From Delftia tsuruhatensis NBRC 16741 (GTDB lineage: Bacteria; Pseudomonadota; Gammaproteobacteria; Burkholderiales; Burkholderiaceae_C), in NCBI RefSeq assembly GCF_001571325.1, contig NZ_BCTO01000035.1, forward strand, positions 62,001 through 126,000: DNA of 64,000 nt. Reading direction: 5' to 3'. This document shows, one piece after another, positions 54,803 to 63,654 of the stretch. The notes beneath the pieces are model-generated. The model was not told the DNA's origin, did not search any database, and saw nothing but the letters and a program-made list of their open reading frames with translations. The first letter of the stretch is position 1; each line of letters opens with the position of its first letter. The translations under genes were made by a program, and so were the position numbers.

Positions 54803-55121
54803 AGGACCATCCTTTGCATCTCGGCAGCCGCAACACCGGGGTAGAAACAAGATGTTCAACCTGTTGCGATCTGTTGGGATGGATTGTGGAGGAGGGGCCC
54901 TGGCCGTTGAAGTCGGGGCAGGTCTGCGCCGGATGTCTGGTTGTGAGACGGCGTTTGTAAGATTTACCTTACACCTGTAGCAAGGTTTGGATGACTCGAT
55001 TTCGCCCGGCCTCTGCCGTCCGGGGGCCTGGGAGCAGGCCGCTGCAGTGGTGTTGTTGCATGTCGGCCTTTTGACACAGTGCTGTCATTGTGCAGCCTCC
55101 CAGGGGCGGGCATAAGCCGAA
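54803..55121 (-). other. flhDC upstream control region
   Basis: This is a gene-free region between sseA and flhD on the minus strand. It holds two dyads: GTAAG-N6-CTTAC (54957-54972) in an AT-rich patch and TGACA-N6-TGTCA (55072-55087). No clear sigma-70 box is proposed. Its length and dyads fit a promoter region with several regulators, as known for flhD in enteric bacteria; the proteins binding here are unknown. Confidence 0.45.
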
Positions 55122-56030
55122 TTAGCCGCGCTCCACCGGCCTCTTCGGGTCACTGCACCACTCGCTCCAGCTGCCCGCGAAAAGCCGTGCCGGCGGCAGT
55201 CCTGCAATGCGCATGGCCAGCAGGTTGGGCAGGGCGCTCACGCCGCTGCCGCACTGGTGGACCACGCTGGCCGGATCGCGGCCGGCCAGCAGCCGGTCGA
55301 ACTCGGCGCGCAGCAGGGCGGCGGGCTTGAAGCGGCCGTCGGCCGCAATGTTCTCGGTGAAGGGCCTGTTCAGTGCGCCCGGGATATGGCCGGCCACGGG
55401 GTCCAGCGGCTCGACCTCCCCGCGGTAGCGGGCCGGGGCGCGTGCATCGACCACGGTCTGGCCTGCGCTGCCCAGTGCATCGAGCACCTGCTGTGCCGTC
55501 ACCAGCTGCTGCAGCGGCTCGTGCAGCTCGAAGTTGGACTGAAAGCGCGCGCTTTCCTCGCCCGATGCCACAGGCTGGCCTGCGGCCTGCCAGGCCTGGA
55601 GACCTCCGTCGAGCACGGCCACATCGCCATGTCCGGCCCACTGCAGCATCCACCACAGGCGCCCGCAGTAGTTGGCGCCGTTGCGGTCATAGACCACGGC
55701 CTGCATGTCGTTGGAAAAACCGATCTCCGACAGCCACATGGCAAACAGCTCGCGGCTGGGCAGCGGGTGGCGGCCGCCCGAGGCTGCCTGCTCGCTGGCC
55801 GCCACGCTGCCATGTGCGCCGGGCACGCCGTGTTTTGCGCTGAGGTCATGGTCCAGGTCGGCGAAGACGGCGCCGGGAATATGCGCCTGCAGGTACTGCG
55901 CCTTGCCGGCTGCGGGTTGGGCCAGGTCGAAGCTGCAGTCAAAGACCATCAGCGGACGGCCGCCGGACTGCAGCGCGGCCAGTTCCTGGACGGAGATCAG
56001 GGTCTGGTAGGAGGAGGTGTTGGATGTCAT
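55122..56030 (-). CDS. sseA: 3-mercaptopyruvate sulfurtransferase (SseA-like)
   Basis: The 302-residue protein has two rhodanese domains: an inactive N-terminal one (MVFDCSFDLAQPAAGKAQYL) and a catalytic C-terminal one with the active-site loop HQCGSGVSAL. The CGSGVSA form, rather than CRKGVTA of thiosulfate sulfurtransferase, fits 3-mercaptopyruvate as sulfur donor. It transfers sulfane sulfur to cyanide or thiols. The start ATG at 56030 follows the EamA gene on the same strand by 93 bases, with a strong hairpin between. Confidence 0.92.
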   Translation of the reverse strand: MTSNTSSYQTLISVQELAALQSGGRPLMVFDCSFDLAQPAAGKAQYLQAHIPGAVFADLDHDLSAKHGVPGAHGSVAASEQAASGGRHPLPSRELFAMWLSEIGFSNDMQAVVYDRNGANYCGRLWWMLQWAGHGDVAVLDGGLQAWQAAGQPVASGEESARFQSNFELHEPLQQLVTAQQVLDALGSAGQTVVDARAPARYRGEVEPLDPVAGHIPGALNRPFTENIAADGRFKPAALLRAEFDRLLAGRDPASVVHQCGSGVSALPNLLAMRIAGLPPARLFAGSWSEWCSDPKRPVERG

Positions 56031-56096
56031 GGATGCGGAACTCCGAAAGCCAGCGCAGGCGGCGGTGCGCCTGCGGCAAAAGGTCCGATCCATTAT

Positions 56097-56121
56097 GCGA
56101 CGGCCCCAGGCGGGCCGTCGC
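56097..56121 (-). terminator. Hairpin between the EamA gene and sseA
   Basis: GCGACGGCCC and GGGCCGTCGC form a perfect 10-bp stem around a 5-base loop directly after the EamA stop codon. There is no T tract. A hairpin with the same GACGGCCC/GGGCCGTC core lies at 57309-57334 on the other side of the EamA gene. Confidence 0.5.
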
Positions 56122-56123
56122 CG

Positions 56124-57029
56124 TCAGCCGCGTGAACGCAGGGCCGTGGCCAGTGCGCCGCTGGCCACGATCAGCACGATGCCGGCCCAGCCGATCAGCG
56201 GCACGCTTTCGCCGAACAGCGCCAGGCTCAGCAGGGCGGCAAAGACGATGCCCGAGTACTGCAGATTGGCCACCACCAGGGTATTGCGGCTGTTGCCGGC
56301 CGAAGCGTAGGCCGCCGTCATGCAGACCTGGGCCACGGCAGCCAGCACGCCCACGGGCAGCAGCCACAGCGCGCGCCAGCCCGGCCAGGCGGACACGCCC
56401 GTGAAGCACATGGCCAGGGCGCCGGCCACGGCCGAGCCCAGTGCGAAGTAGAAGACCACGCGCGCCTCGGGCTCGCCCATGCGCGACAGCGTGGCCACCT
56501 GCATATAGGCCATGGCGGCGAACACCCCGCCGATCAGGCCGCCCGCGCTGGCCACGAATTCCTGCGGCGCCGCGCTGGGGCGCAGCACCAGGATCACGCC
56601 CACGAAGCCCAGGGCCACGGTGGCGACCAGGCTCCAGGGAAACGGCGGCAGTGCGCGCAGCGCATGCGATTCGGGCTGGCGGCGCAGCTGGTGGCGCAGC
56701 AGCAGGCCCTGGCCGATCAGAAACACCGCCATCCAGATGCTGCTCATGGAGTTGAAGGTGGCGGCCGTGGCCAGCGGCAGGTGGCCGATGGAGTAGAACC
56801 AGGCGCCCATGGAAGTCACGCCCACGAAGCTGCGCCAGGCATGCTCGCGCGGGTAGCGCGTGGCCAGCGAAATGCCCTGGTGGCGCGCCAGCCACCACAG
56901 CGCCACCATGCTGACCAGCCCGCGGTAGAAGACGATCTCCGCCGCGTTGAAATCCTGGGAGGCGAACTTCACACACACACTCATGACCGCAAAGACGAAT
57001 GCGGCCGCCACCATCCACAGGGCTTGCAT
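56124..57029 (-). CDS. EamA family (DMT) transporter
   Basis: The 301-residue inner-membrane protein has 10 predicted helices in two EamA repeats: the first from MQALWMVAAAFVFAVMSVCV, the second from AGGLIGGVFAAMAYMQVATLS. The family exports metabolites such as amino acids; the cargo is not predictable. ATG at 57029 was chosen over an in-frame TTG 24 bases upstream. It is flanked by two similar GC-rich hairpins. Confidence 0.9.
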   Translation of the reverse strand: MQALWMVAAAFVFAVMSVCVKFASQDFNAAEIVFYRGLVSMVALWWLARHQGISLATRYPREHAWRSFVGVTSMGAWFYSIGHLPLATAATFNSMSSIWMAVFLIGQGLLLRHQLRRQPESHALRALPPFPWSLVATVALGFVGVILVLRPSAAPQEFVASAGGLIGGVFAAMAYMQVATLSRMGEPEARVVFYFALGSAVAGALAMCFTGVSAWPGWRALWLLPVGVLAAVAQVCMTAAYASAGNSRNTLVVANLQYSGIVFAALLSLALFGESVPLIGWAGIVLIVASGALATALRSRG

Positions 57030-57281
57030 ATTAATGACCGGATAGAGCCGCACAAGGACCGCGGCGCTGGACGAGAAAGGGTTGGGTTTTGTTTTTGGCG
57101 CATGCCGCCTGGCTGTCTACGGCCCGGGGCCGCGGCAGGGGCACGCGCAAGGCACTGTATTGCATAAGCCAAGACATTGGGTCTGCCTCGGGATGCATTG
57201 CAGTCGCCAGCCCTGCCCATTGGGCACACCAGGGCGCTTGCATTCAGAAGAGCTGTGCGGCGGGCCTGCCGCTCGATGAAG

Positions 57282-57334
57282 GCGGCCCAATGCAGGAGGC
57301 CCAATGCAGACGGCCCGCACGAATGCGGGCCGTC
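57282..57334. repeat. Short tandem repeat and strong hairpin after the Rieske oxygenase gene
   Basis: GCGGCCCAATGCAG (57282-57295) and GAGGCCCAATGCAG (57296-57309) are two near-identical 14-base units; a degenerate third unit opens into the perfect 11-bp hairpin GACGGCCCGCA-CGAA-TGCGGGCCGTC (57309-57334). It lies 18 bases beyond the stop codon of the oxygenase gene and could end that transcript, though there is no T tract. The rest of 57030-57281 shows no gene or motif I can support. Confidence 0.5.
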
Positions 57335-57351
57335 GGAAGAGCCGGAGCCGA

Positions 57352-58491
57352 TCAGCGTGCGGGGACTGCGTCGCCCATCACGCCGCGATACCACTCATGG
57401 AAGTGCTGCATGCCGTCTTCCATGGGGCTCTGGTAGGGGCCGACCTCGTTGTCGCCGCGCTCGTACAGCGCCCTGCGGCCGGCGTCCATGCGCTCGCCGA
57501 TCTCGTCGTCCTCGATGCAGGTCTCCATGTAGGCGGCCTTTTGCGCCTGCACGAATTCGGGCTCGAAAGCGGCGATCTCTTCGGGGTAGTAGAACTCGAC
57601 CACGTTCAGTGTCCGGTCCACGGCCAGCGGGTGCAGGGTCGAGACCGTGAGCACGTGCGGATACCACTCCACCATGATGTGCGGGTAGTAGGTCAGCCAG
57701 ATCGCTCCGCGTTCGGGCAGCTCGCCGTTGCGGTAGGCCAGCAGCACGTCGTGCCACTTCCTGTAGGTGTCCGAGCCGGGCCGGGCAAAACCGGGCGCCA
57801 CGCCCACGGTCTGCACCGAGTACTCCCTGGAAAACTCCCACTGCAGGTCATCGCAGGTCACGAAGTTGCCCAGGCCCGGATGGAACGGGCCCACGTGGTA
57901 GTCCTCGAGGTAGACCTCGATGAAGGTCTTCCAGTTGTAGTTGCACTCGTGCATCTCGACATGGTCGAGCACGAAGCCCTCGAAGCTCAGCTGCTCGCGC
58001 AGCTTCATGCCGGCGAGGTCGGCCTCGATGTCGCGGCCGTTGTCCTCGAACAGCAGGCCGTTCCACTCGCGCAGCCGGTAGTTGTTCAGGTTCAGGCAGG
58101 GATCGTGGCTGAAGTGCGGTGCGCCCAGCAGCTCGCCGCTGGTGCTGTAGGTCCAGCGGTGCAGCGGGCAGACGATGTTGCCCCCCGCATGGCCCTTGCC
58201 TTCGGTCATCAGGTTGCCCCTGCCCTTGAGCATCACGGCCTGGCGGTGGCGGCAGACGTTGGAGATCAGCTCCACCTGCCCCCTGGCGTTGCGCACCAGA
58301 GCCCGGCCTTCCTTTTCCTGAGGCAGGGCGTAGTAGTCGCCTATCTCGGGAACGGCCAGTTGATGGCCCACGTAGCGCGGGCCGCGTTGAAAGATGGTCT
58401 CCAACTCACGCTGGAACAGCGCAGGGTCGAAGTAGCTGGAAACTGGTAGTTGGCTTGCGGCCTGCTGCAGTTGAAGACTTAAATCAGACAT
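57352..58491 (-). CDS. Rieske non-heme iron oxygenase, large subunit type
   Basis: The 379-residue protein has a Rieske centre (Cys80-x-His82 in VCRHRQAVML and Cys108-x2-His111 in CPLHRWTYS) and a C-terminal catalytic domain with the mononuclear iron site His199 and His204 in LEDYHVGPFHPGL, with the bridging Asp197. It therefore hydroxylates or demethylates an aromatic or quaternary amine substrate; the reductase partner is not encoded nearby. The N-terminus (SSYFDPALFQRELETIFQRG) and size resemble ring-hydroxylating and choline/carnitine-type oxygenases. It is single, divergent from xseB, with two hairpins in its leader. Confidence 0.92.
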   Translation of the reverse strand: MSDLSLQLQQAASQLPVSSYFDPALFQRELETIFQRGPRYVGHQLAVPEIGDYYALPQEKEGRALVRNARGQVELISNVCRHRQAVMLKGRGNLMTEGKGHAGGNIVCPLHRWTYSTSGELLGAPHFSHDPCLNLNNYRLREWNGLLFEDNGRDIEADLAGMKLREQLSFEGFVLDHVEMHECNYNWKTFIEVYLEDYHVGPFHPGLGNFVTCDDLQWEFSREYSVQTVGVAPGFARPGSDTYRKWHDVLLAYRNGELPERGAIWLTYYPHIMVEWYPHVLTVSTLHPLAVDRTLNVVEFYYPEEIAAFEPEFVQAQKAAYMETCIEDDEIGERMDAGRRALYERGDNEVGPYQSPMEDGMQHFHEWYRGVMGDAVPAR

Positions 58492-58831
58492 GGGTGACCT
58501 GACCTAAAGACTCCCCACAGGGAGGGTGCGCGTGCGCACGGGATTGGAAAAAGCAAAACCGGCCGTTCCTGGACATGGAGACAGGCTTCACGACTTGAAA
58601 ACAAGCGGCGCCCGAGGCGTCCTGTCTTGTCGGTGAGCCCGACCGCATGCCTAGGCAAGGGGCCGGTTTGGCGGGGAATGGGATTATAGCCCGTGGGGTT
58701 ATTTCCGGATGCCCGGTACGTGTATTGCAAGCGGCCGATGGCGCCTGTCAAGGGCTGTCCGGTTATTGGCGGCGCGGTCGCGGAGGGACGCCTAGAATCG
58801 TCGGTTCCCCACAACGCACTGCCAACGCCAC
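58492..58831. other. Intergenic region between the Rieske oxygenase gene and xseB
   Basis: No gene is supported. In the leader of the oxygenase gene are two adjacent short hairpins: CTCCC-CACA-GGGAG (58511-58524) and GTGCGC-GT-GCGCAC (58526-58539). TAGAAT at 58793-58798 may be the -10 box of the xseB promoter, as the same hexamer precedes several genes in this window. Confidence 0.4.
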
Positions 58832-59068
58832 ATGCCCAAGGCTGCCCCCAAGGCTCCCGCCGAGCCCACCAGTTACGAATCCGCGCTGCAGGAGCTGGAG
58901 CAGCTCATCGCGCAGATCGAGTCGGGCCAGCTGCCTCTGGAGCAGATGCTGGCCGGCTACCAGCGCGCGGCGCAGCTGCTCGGCTACTGCCGTGGCCAGC
59001 TCGACGCGGTGCAGGAGCAGGTCAAGGTGCTAGACGAGGGGACCCTGGCCCCTTGGAGCCAGGATTGA
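58832..59068 (+). CDS. xseB: Exodeoxyribonuclease VII small subunit
   Basis: This is a 78-residue partner of XseA that degrades single-stranded DNA. The family helix pattern is clear: [20 protein letters not shown] then [20 protein letters not shown]. Length is normal (about 80). It is the first gene of the xseB-ispA unit, with only 8 bases before the next start; this linkage of xseB and ispA is ancient and conserved. Confidence 0.95.
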   Translation: MPKAAPKAPAEPTSYESALQELEQLIAQIESGQLPLEQMLAGYQRAAQLLGYCRGQLDAVQEQVKVLDEGTLAPWSQD

Positions 59069-59076
59069 AGATTGCC

Positions 59077-60027
59077 ATGAGTGCCCTGATGACTTCCGCT
59101 TCCGATGTTTCCCAGGCGCCGGGCCTTGGCGCGCTGGATTTTCCCTGCTGGATGAACGACCGCCTGGCGCGCACCGAAAGCGCGCTGTCCCAATGGGTGG
59201 GCGTGGATGCGCCGGCCGGCCTGGGCGAAGCCATGCGATACGCCGTGCTCGATGGCGGCAAGCGCCTGCGCCCGCTGCTGGTCTGGGCTGCGGCCGAGGC
59301 CGTGGCCGGCCTGCCGTCGGCCGCCGTGCGTGCCGGCTGCGCCGTGGAACTGATCCATGCCTATTCGCTGGTGCACGACGACATGCCCTGCATGGACAAC
59401 GACGTGCTGCGCCGTGGCAAGCCCACGGTCCATGTGCAGTTCGGCGAGGCCTCGGCCCTGCTGGCCGGCGACGCGCTGCAGGCACTGGCCTTCGAGCTGC
59501 TCGTGCCCGCGCCCGACGAGGCTGACGGCATGCCCGATGCGCTGCAGGCACGGCTGTGCCGGCTGCTGGGCCGTGCCGCAGGCGCGCAGGGCATGGCCGG
59601 TGGCCAGGCCATTGACCTGGCCAGCGTGGGCCTGCAACTGAGCGAGGCCCAACTGCGCGAGATGCACCGCCTCAAGACCGGCGCCCTGCTGCATGCCAGC
59701 GTGCTCATGGGCGCAGCCTGCAAGGAGGGCGTGGATGCCCAGGCCTGGCAGGCGCTGTCCGACTACGGGCAGGCGCTGGGCGTGGCCTTCCAGGTGGTGG
59801 ATGACATCCTCGACGTGGTGGCCGACTCGGCCACCCTGGGCAAGACGGCCGGCAAGGACGCGGCCAACGACAAGCCGACCTACGTCTCGCTGCTGGGCCT
59901 GGACCAGGCCCGCGCCCATGCCGACGAGCTGTGCGCCCTGGCGCACGCGGCGCTGGCGCGCAGCGGCCTGCCGGACACGCGGGCCCTGGCGGCACTGGCC
60001 GACATGGTCGTGAGCCGCACTCACTGA
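59077..60027 (+). CDS. ispA: Farnesyl diphosphate synthase (geranylgeranyl/polyprenyl synthase family)
   Basis: The enzyme condenses isopentenyl diphosphate with allylic diphosphates to make C15 farnesyl diphosphate. The 316-residue protein has the first Asp-rich motif DDMPCMDND (101-109, preceded by YSLVH), the GGKRLRPLLVW segment and the second motif VDDILD (242-246). Start at 59077 follows the xseB stop by 8 bases. The reading frame extends upstream through xseB, but that is a shadow. It is followed after 9 bases by a repeat element and then dxs. Confidence 0.95.
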   Translation: MSALMTSASDVSQAPGLGALDFPCWMNDRLARTESALSQWVGVDAPAGLGEAMRYAVLDGGKRLRPLLVWAAAEAVAGLPSAAVRAGCAVELIHAYSLVHDDMPCMDNDVLRRGKPTVHVQFGEASALLAGDALQALAFELLVPAPDEADGMPDALQARLCRLLGRAAGAQGMAGGQAIDLASVGLQLSEAQLREMHRLKTGALLHASVLMGAACKEGVDAQAWQALSDYGQALGVAFQVVDDILDVVADSATLGKTAGKDAANDKPTYVSLLGLDQARAHADELCALAHAALARSGLPDTRALAALADMVVSRTH

Positions 60028-60036
60028 CAATGAAGC

Positions 60037-60136
60037 ACCCCCTGAGTCGCTTCGCGCCTTCCCCCTCTCTACCCGCTTCGCGGGGGAGGGGGTCGACACC
60101 CTCGCTGCGGGGCGGCCCTTGCTCGGTGTCCCTTGG
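60037..60136 (-). repeat. Dispersed intergenic repeat, copy 2
   Basis: This element is the reverse complement of copy 1 at 26353-26444, with matching blocks ACCGAGCAAG, GCCGCCCCGC, GGGTGTCGACCCCCTCC, GGGGGAAGGCGCGAAGCG and CTCAGGGGGT. It sits in the 203-base gap between ispA and dxs, where it could reduce read-through from xseB-ispA into dxs. Confidence 0.75.
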
Positions 60137-60230
60137 TGGGGGCGCGCTACTTGCAAGGGTGGCGTTCGATGCCACAGGCAACTGATACGAAAATATGGGC
60201 GATGGTCTTGCGGCCATCAAGATATCTAGC

Positions 60231-62111
60231 ATGACCACGAACACCTACTCCCTGCTGCAGACCATCGACGATCCCGCGGATCTGAGGCGTCTGTCGCGTG
60301 CCGAACTCAAGACCCTGGCCCAGCAGCTGCGTGCCTATGTGCTCGACAGCGTCTCCAAGACCGGCGGGCATCTGAGTTCCAACCTGGGCACGGTGGAGCT
60401 GACGGTGGCGCTGCATGCGGTGTTCGACACGCCCTACGACCGCGTGGTCTGGGACGTGGGCCACCAGACCTATCCGCACAAGATCCTCACGGGCCGGCGC
60501 GAGCGCATGGCGTCGCTGCGCCAGTTCGGCGGCCTGTCGGGCTTTCCGCAGCGCGCCGAGAGCGAGTACGACACCTTCGGCACGGCCCACTCCTCCACCA
60601 GCATCTCGGCCGCCCTGGGCATGGCCCTGGCCGCCAAGCAAAAGGGCGAGGACCGCCGCGCCATCGCCGTCATCGGCGACGGCGCTATGACGGCTGGCAT
60701 GGCCTTCGAGGCGCTGAACAACGCCGGCGTGACCGATGCCAACCTGCTGGTCATCCTCAACGACAACGACATGAGCATCAGCCCGCCCGTGGGCGCGCTC
60801 AACCGCTACCTGGCCCAGCTCATGAGCGGGCAGTTCTACGCCAAGGCGCGCGACATGGGCAAGAGCGTGCTCAAGCAGGTGCCGCCGCTTCTGGAGCTGG
60901 CCAAGCGGCTGGAGCAGCAGGCCAAGGGCATGGTCGTGCCGGCCACGCTGTTCGAGAACTTCGGCTTCAACTACATCGGCCCCATCGACGGGCATGACCT
61001 GGACTCGCTGATCCCCACGCTGGAGAACATCAAGAGCCTCAAGGGCCCGCAGTTCCTGCACGTGGTCACGAAGAAGGGCCAGGGCTACAAGCTGGCCGAG
61101 GCCGACCCCGTGGCCTACCACGGCCCCGGCAAGTTCGACCCCAGCGTGGGCCTGGTCAAGCCGGCCACGCCCCCGAAGCAGACCTTCACCCAGGTCTTCG
61201 GCCAGTGGCTGTGCGACATGGCGGACAAGGACCAGCGCCTGGTGGGCATCACCCCCGCCATGCGCGAGGGCTCGGGCATGGTGGAATTCCACAAGCGCTT
61301 TCCGGGCCGCTACTACGACGTGGGCATTGCCGAGCAGCATGCCGTCACCTTCGCGGCCGGCATGGCCTGCGAGGGGCTCAAGCCCGTGGTCGCCATCTAC
61401 TCGACCTTCCTGCAGCGCGCCTACGACCAGCTGATCCATGACGTGGCGCTGCAAAAACTGCCCGTGGTCTTTGCGCTGGACCGTGCGGGCCTGGTCGGCG
61501 CCGACGGCGCCACGCATGCCGGTGCCTACGACATCGCCTTCGTGCGCTGCGTCCCCCACATGAGCATGGCCTGCCCGGCCGACGAGCGCGAATGCCGCCA
61601 ACTGCTCACCACGGCCTACGAGCAGGACCATCCTGTGGCCGTGCGCTACCCGCGTGGGGCGGGCGTGGGCGTGGCCCCGCTGGAGAGCCTGCAGGGCCTG
61701 CCCTTCGGCAAGGGCGAGGTGCGCCGCGAATCGGCGGCGAAGAAGGTCGCCATCCTGGCCTTCGGCACCCTGCTGTATCCCGCGCTGACCGCAGCCGAGG
61801 CGCTGGACGCCACCGTGGTCAACATGCGCTGGGCCAAGCCGCTGGACGAGGAACTGCTGCGCCAGGTGGCCTCCACGCACGAGCTCATCGTCACCGTGGA
61901 AGAGGGCTGCATCATGGGTGGCGCAGGCAGCGCCGTGGCCGAGTCGCTGCAGGCTGCCGGCATCACGCGACAGCTGCTGCAGCTGGGCCTGCCCGACGAG
62001 TTCATCGAGCACGGCGATCCCGCCAGGCTGCTGGCCCTGCAGGGGCTGGACGCGGCCGGCATCGAGGCGTCGGTGCGCGCCCACCTGGCGCCCGAGCGCG
62101 CCGTGGCCTGA
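60231..62111 (+). CDS. dxs: 1-deoxy-D-xylulose-5-phosphate synthase
   Basis: DXS makes deoxyxylulose phosphate from pyruvate and glyceraldehyde-3-phosphate with thiamine diphosphate, the first step of the MEP isoprenoid route. The 626-residue protein has [13 protein letters not shown], the ThDP motif [20 protein letters not shown] and the [19 protein letters not shown] segment with catalytic Glu368. The ATG at 60231 ([20 protein letters not shown]) fits homologues; an in-frame ATG lies at 60195. It follows ispA, so isoprenoid precursors and FPP are made from neighbouring genes. A terminator follows. Confidence 0.96.
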   Translation: MTTNTYSLLQTIDDPADLRRLSRAELKTLAQQLRAYVLDSVSKTGGHLSSNLGTVELTVALHAVFDTPYDRVVWDVGHQTYPHKILTGRRERMASLRQFGGLSGFPQRAESEYDTFGTAHSSTSISAALGMALAAKQKGEDRRAIAVIGDGAMTAGMAFEALNNAGVTDANLLVILNDNDMSISPPVGALNRYLAQLMSGQFYAKARDMGKSVLKQVPPLLELAKRLEQQAKGMVVPATLFENFGFNYIGPIDGHDLDSLIPTLENIKSLKGPQFLHVVTKKGQGYKLAEADPVAYHGPGKFDPSVGLVKPATPPKQTFTQVFGQWLCDMADKDQRLVGITPAMREGSGMVEFHKRFPGRYYDVGIAEQHAVTFAAGMACEGLKPVVAIYSTFLQRAYDQLIHDVALQKLPVVFALDRAGLVGADGATHAGAYDIAFVRCVPHMSMACPADERECRQLLTTAYEQDHPVAVRYPRGAGVGVAPLESLQGLPFGKGEVRRESAAKKVAILAFGTLLYPALTAAEALDATVVNMRWAKPLDEELLRQVASTHELIVTVEEGCIMGGAGSAVAESLQAAGITRQLLQLGLPDEFIEHGDPARLLALQGLDAAGIEASVRAHLAPERAVA

Positions 62112-62240
62112 AGATGGGACGGGCCTGTGCCCCGCGATGGGGCGCATCGCGCATGCCGAGCAGGACTACGCGGGGGAAAACCCCGTCCGCGCTTGCTTTG
62201 CGGCGTTTTTAGAATCGATACCACCTGATACAGTGTGAAT

Positions 62241-62265
62241 GCACGTGCGAACGTGCGTTTTTTTT
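62241..62265 (+). terminator. Intrinsic terminator of dxs
   Basis: GCACGT and ACGTGC form a 6-bp stem around GCGA, followed by G and eight T. It lies 130 bases after the dxs stop codon. Confidence 0.8.
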
Positions 62266-62267
62266 GC

Positions 62268-62345
62268 CGCCGGGCCCCCAAGGCAGAAGCGGCCCCTCGG
62301 AGGGGCAGCGGACCTTGCGCAGCAAGGGGTGGTGGTGGCTTTTTC
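62268..62345. repeat. Possible second-family intergenic repeat
   Basis: A GC-rich block with the hairpin CCCCT-CGG-AGGGG (62303-62315), then GGACCTTGCGCAGCAAGG (with dyad CCTTGCGCAGCAAGG), ends in GGCTTTTTC. It resembles in style the REP-like elements of Comamonadaceae but has no second copy in this window, so the call is tentative. It lies in the leader of the first TRAP receptor gene. Confidence 0.3.
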
Positions 62346-62375
62346 TGACTGACAACACATCGCGGAGAGACATTC

Positions 62376-63458
62376 ATGGACCGTCGTTCGATCATCAAAC
62401 ATGCGGGAATCGCCGGCGTGCTGGCTGTGGGAGCCGCACCCGCAGTCCACGCCCAGGAGGCGGTCCGCTGGCGTCTGGCCGCGAGCTTTCCCAAGTCGCT
62501 GGACACCATCTTCGGCTCGGCCGAAATGTTCTCCAAGACGCTCAAGGCGATGTCGGGCGGCAAGTTCGAAGTCTCGGTGCATGCGGCCGGTGAGCTGATG
62601 CCCGCCTTCGGCGTGGTCGATGGCATCCAGAACGGCACCATCGAGATGGCGCTGACGGCGCCCTACTACTTCACCGGCAAGGACTACATCTTCGCCTTCG
62701 GCTGCGCCGTGCCCTTCGGCCTGACGGCGCGCCAGATGGATGCCTGGATGGAGCACGGCGGCGGCCGCAAGCTCATGGACGAGTTCTATGCCCAGTACAA
62801 CATCAAGAGCCAGAGCGCAGGCAACACGGGCACCCAGATGGGCGGCTGGTTCCGCAAGGAGATCAAGTCGGTGGCCGATCTCAAGGGCCTGAAGATGCGC
62901 CTGGGCGGAGGCCTGTTCGGCGACGCCATGCTCAAGCTCGGCGTGGTTGCGCAGAACATGCCCGTGGGCGAGGTCTACCAGGCGCTTGAAAAGGGCACGC
63001 TGGATGCCGTGGAATTCGTGGGTCCGTACGACGACCAGAAGCTGGGCTTCAACAAGGTCGCTCCCTACTACTACTACCCCGGCTGGTGGGAAGGCGGCGC
63101 CGAGCTGGAGTTCTTCATCAACACCAAGGCGTATGCGGCCCTGTCGCCCGAGTACAAGGCCATGGTCGATGCGGCCTGCAACGTGGCGGCACGCGACATG
63201 ACGGCCAAGTACGACGCCAACAACCCCGTGGCGCTCAAGAAGCTGGTGGCCGACAAGACCCAGCTCAAGGCCTTCCCCAAGGACTTCATGGATGCCGGCT
63301 ACAAGGCCGTCATGGAGATCATGGCCGAGCATGACGCCAAGTCGCCCATGTTCAAGAAGATCAACCAGAGCCTGCGCACCTTCCAGCGCGACCAGCTGCT
63401 GTGGGAGCGCTTCTCGGAGTTCCGCTACAACAGCTACATGACCACGGCCAAGCTGTAA
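62376..63458 (+). CDS. TRAP transporter substrate-binding protein (DctP/TakP family)
   Basis: The 360-residue periplasmic receptor starts MDRRSIIKHAGIAGVLAVGA, a twin-arginine-type signal (RR-S-I-I-K) with cleavage likely after VHA. The mature part begins QEAVRWRLAASFPKSLDTIF and has SGGKFEVSVHAAGELMPAFG, the YYFTGKDY loop and WFRKEIKSVADLKGLKMRL with the conserved Arg that binds a ligand carboxylate. The length and the AVRWRLA start resemble TakP-like receptors of 2-oxo acids; the ligand is inferred only. GGAGAG precedes the ATG. No DctQ/DctM genes are seen. Confidence 0.92.
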   Translation: MDRRSIIKHAGIAGVLAVGAAPAVHAQEAVRWRLAASFPKSLDTIFGSAEMFSKTLKAMSGGKFEVSVHAAGELMPAFGVVDGIQNGTIEMALTAPYYFTGKDYIFAFGCAVPFGLTARQMDAWMEHGGGRKLMDEFYAQYNIKSQSAGNTGTQMGGWFRKEIKSVADLKGLKMRLGGGLFGDAMLKLGVVAQNMPVGEVYQALEKGTLDAVEFVGPYDDQKLGFNKVAPYYYYPGWWEGGAELEFFINTKAYAALSPEYKAMVDAACNVAARDMTAKYDANNPVALKKLVADKTQLKAFPKDFMDAGYKAVMEIMAEHDAKSPMFKKINQSLRTFQRDQLLWERFSEFRYNSYMTTAKL

Positions 63459-63518
63459 GCAGGTCTGCAGCCAGCAGCACGCACAAGGACGGTCCATGCC
63501 TTCCACGCCTGCAGGCCA

Positions 63519-63566
63519 AGCCCGCGTCCCCTCTGCGAAATGCAGCGGGGACGGCGGGCTTTTTTG
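63519..63566 (+). terminator. Intrinsic terminator between the two TRAP receptor genes
   Basis: A long imperfect stem (AGCCCGC with GCGGGCT, GTCCCC with GGGGAC) around an inner TCTGCGAAATGCAG is followed by TTTTTT. It separates transcription of the two tandem genes. Confidence 0.85.
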
Positions 63567-63654
63567 TTCCGATGATGTATGTGGGCCGAGCTGCCAAGAG
63601 CAGTCCGGCCTTTTTTGAATGCTCTCAAGCAGAGCGAATCAGGAGGAGACAGAG

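Noticed and set aside
60147..62147. 666-codon open frame antisense to dxs
   Set aside because: Same GC-driven shadow effect; dxs carries all catalytic motifs.
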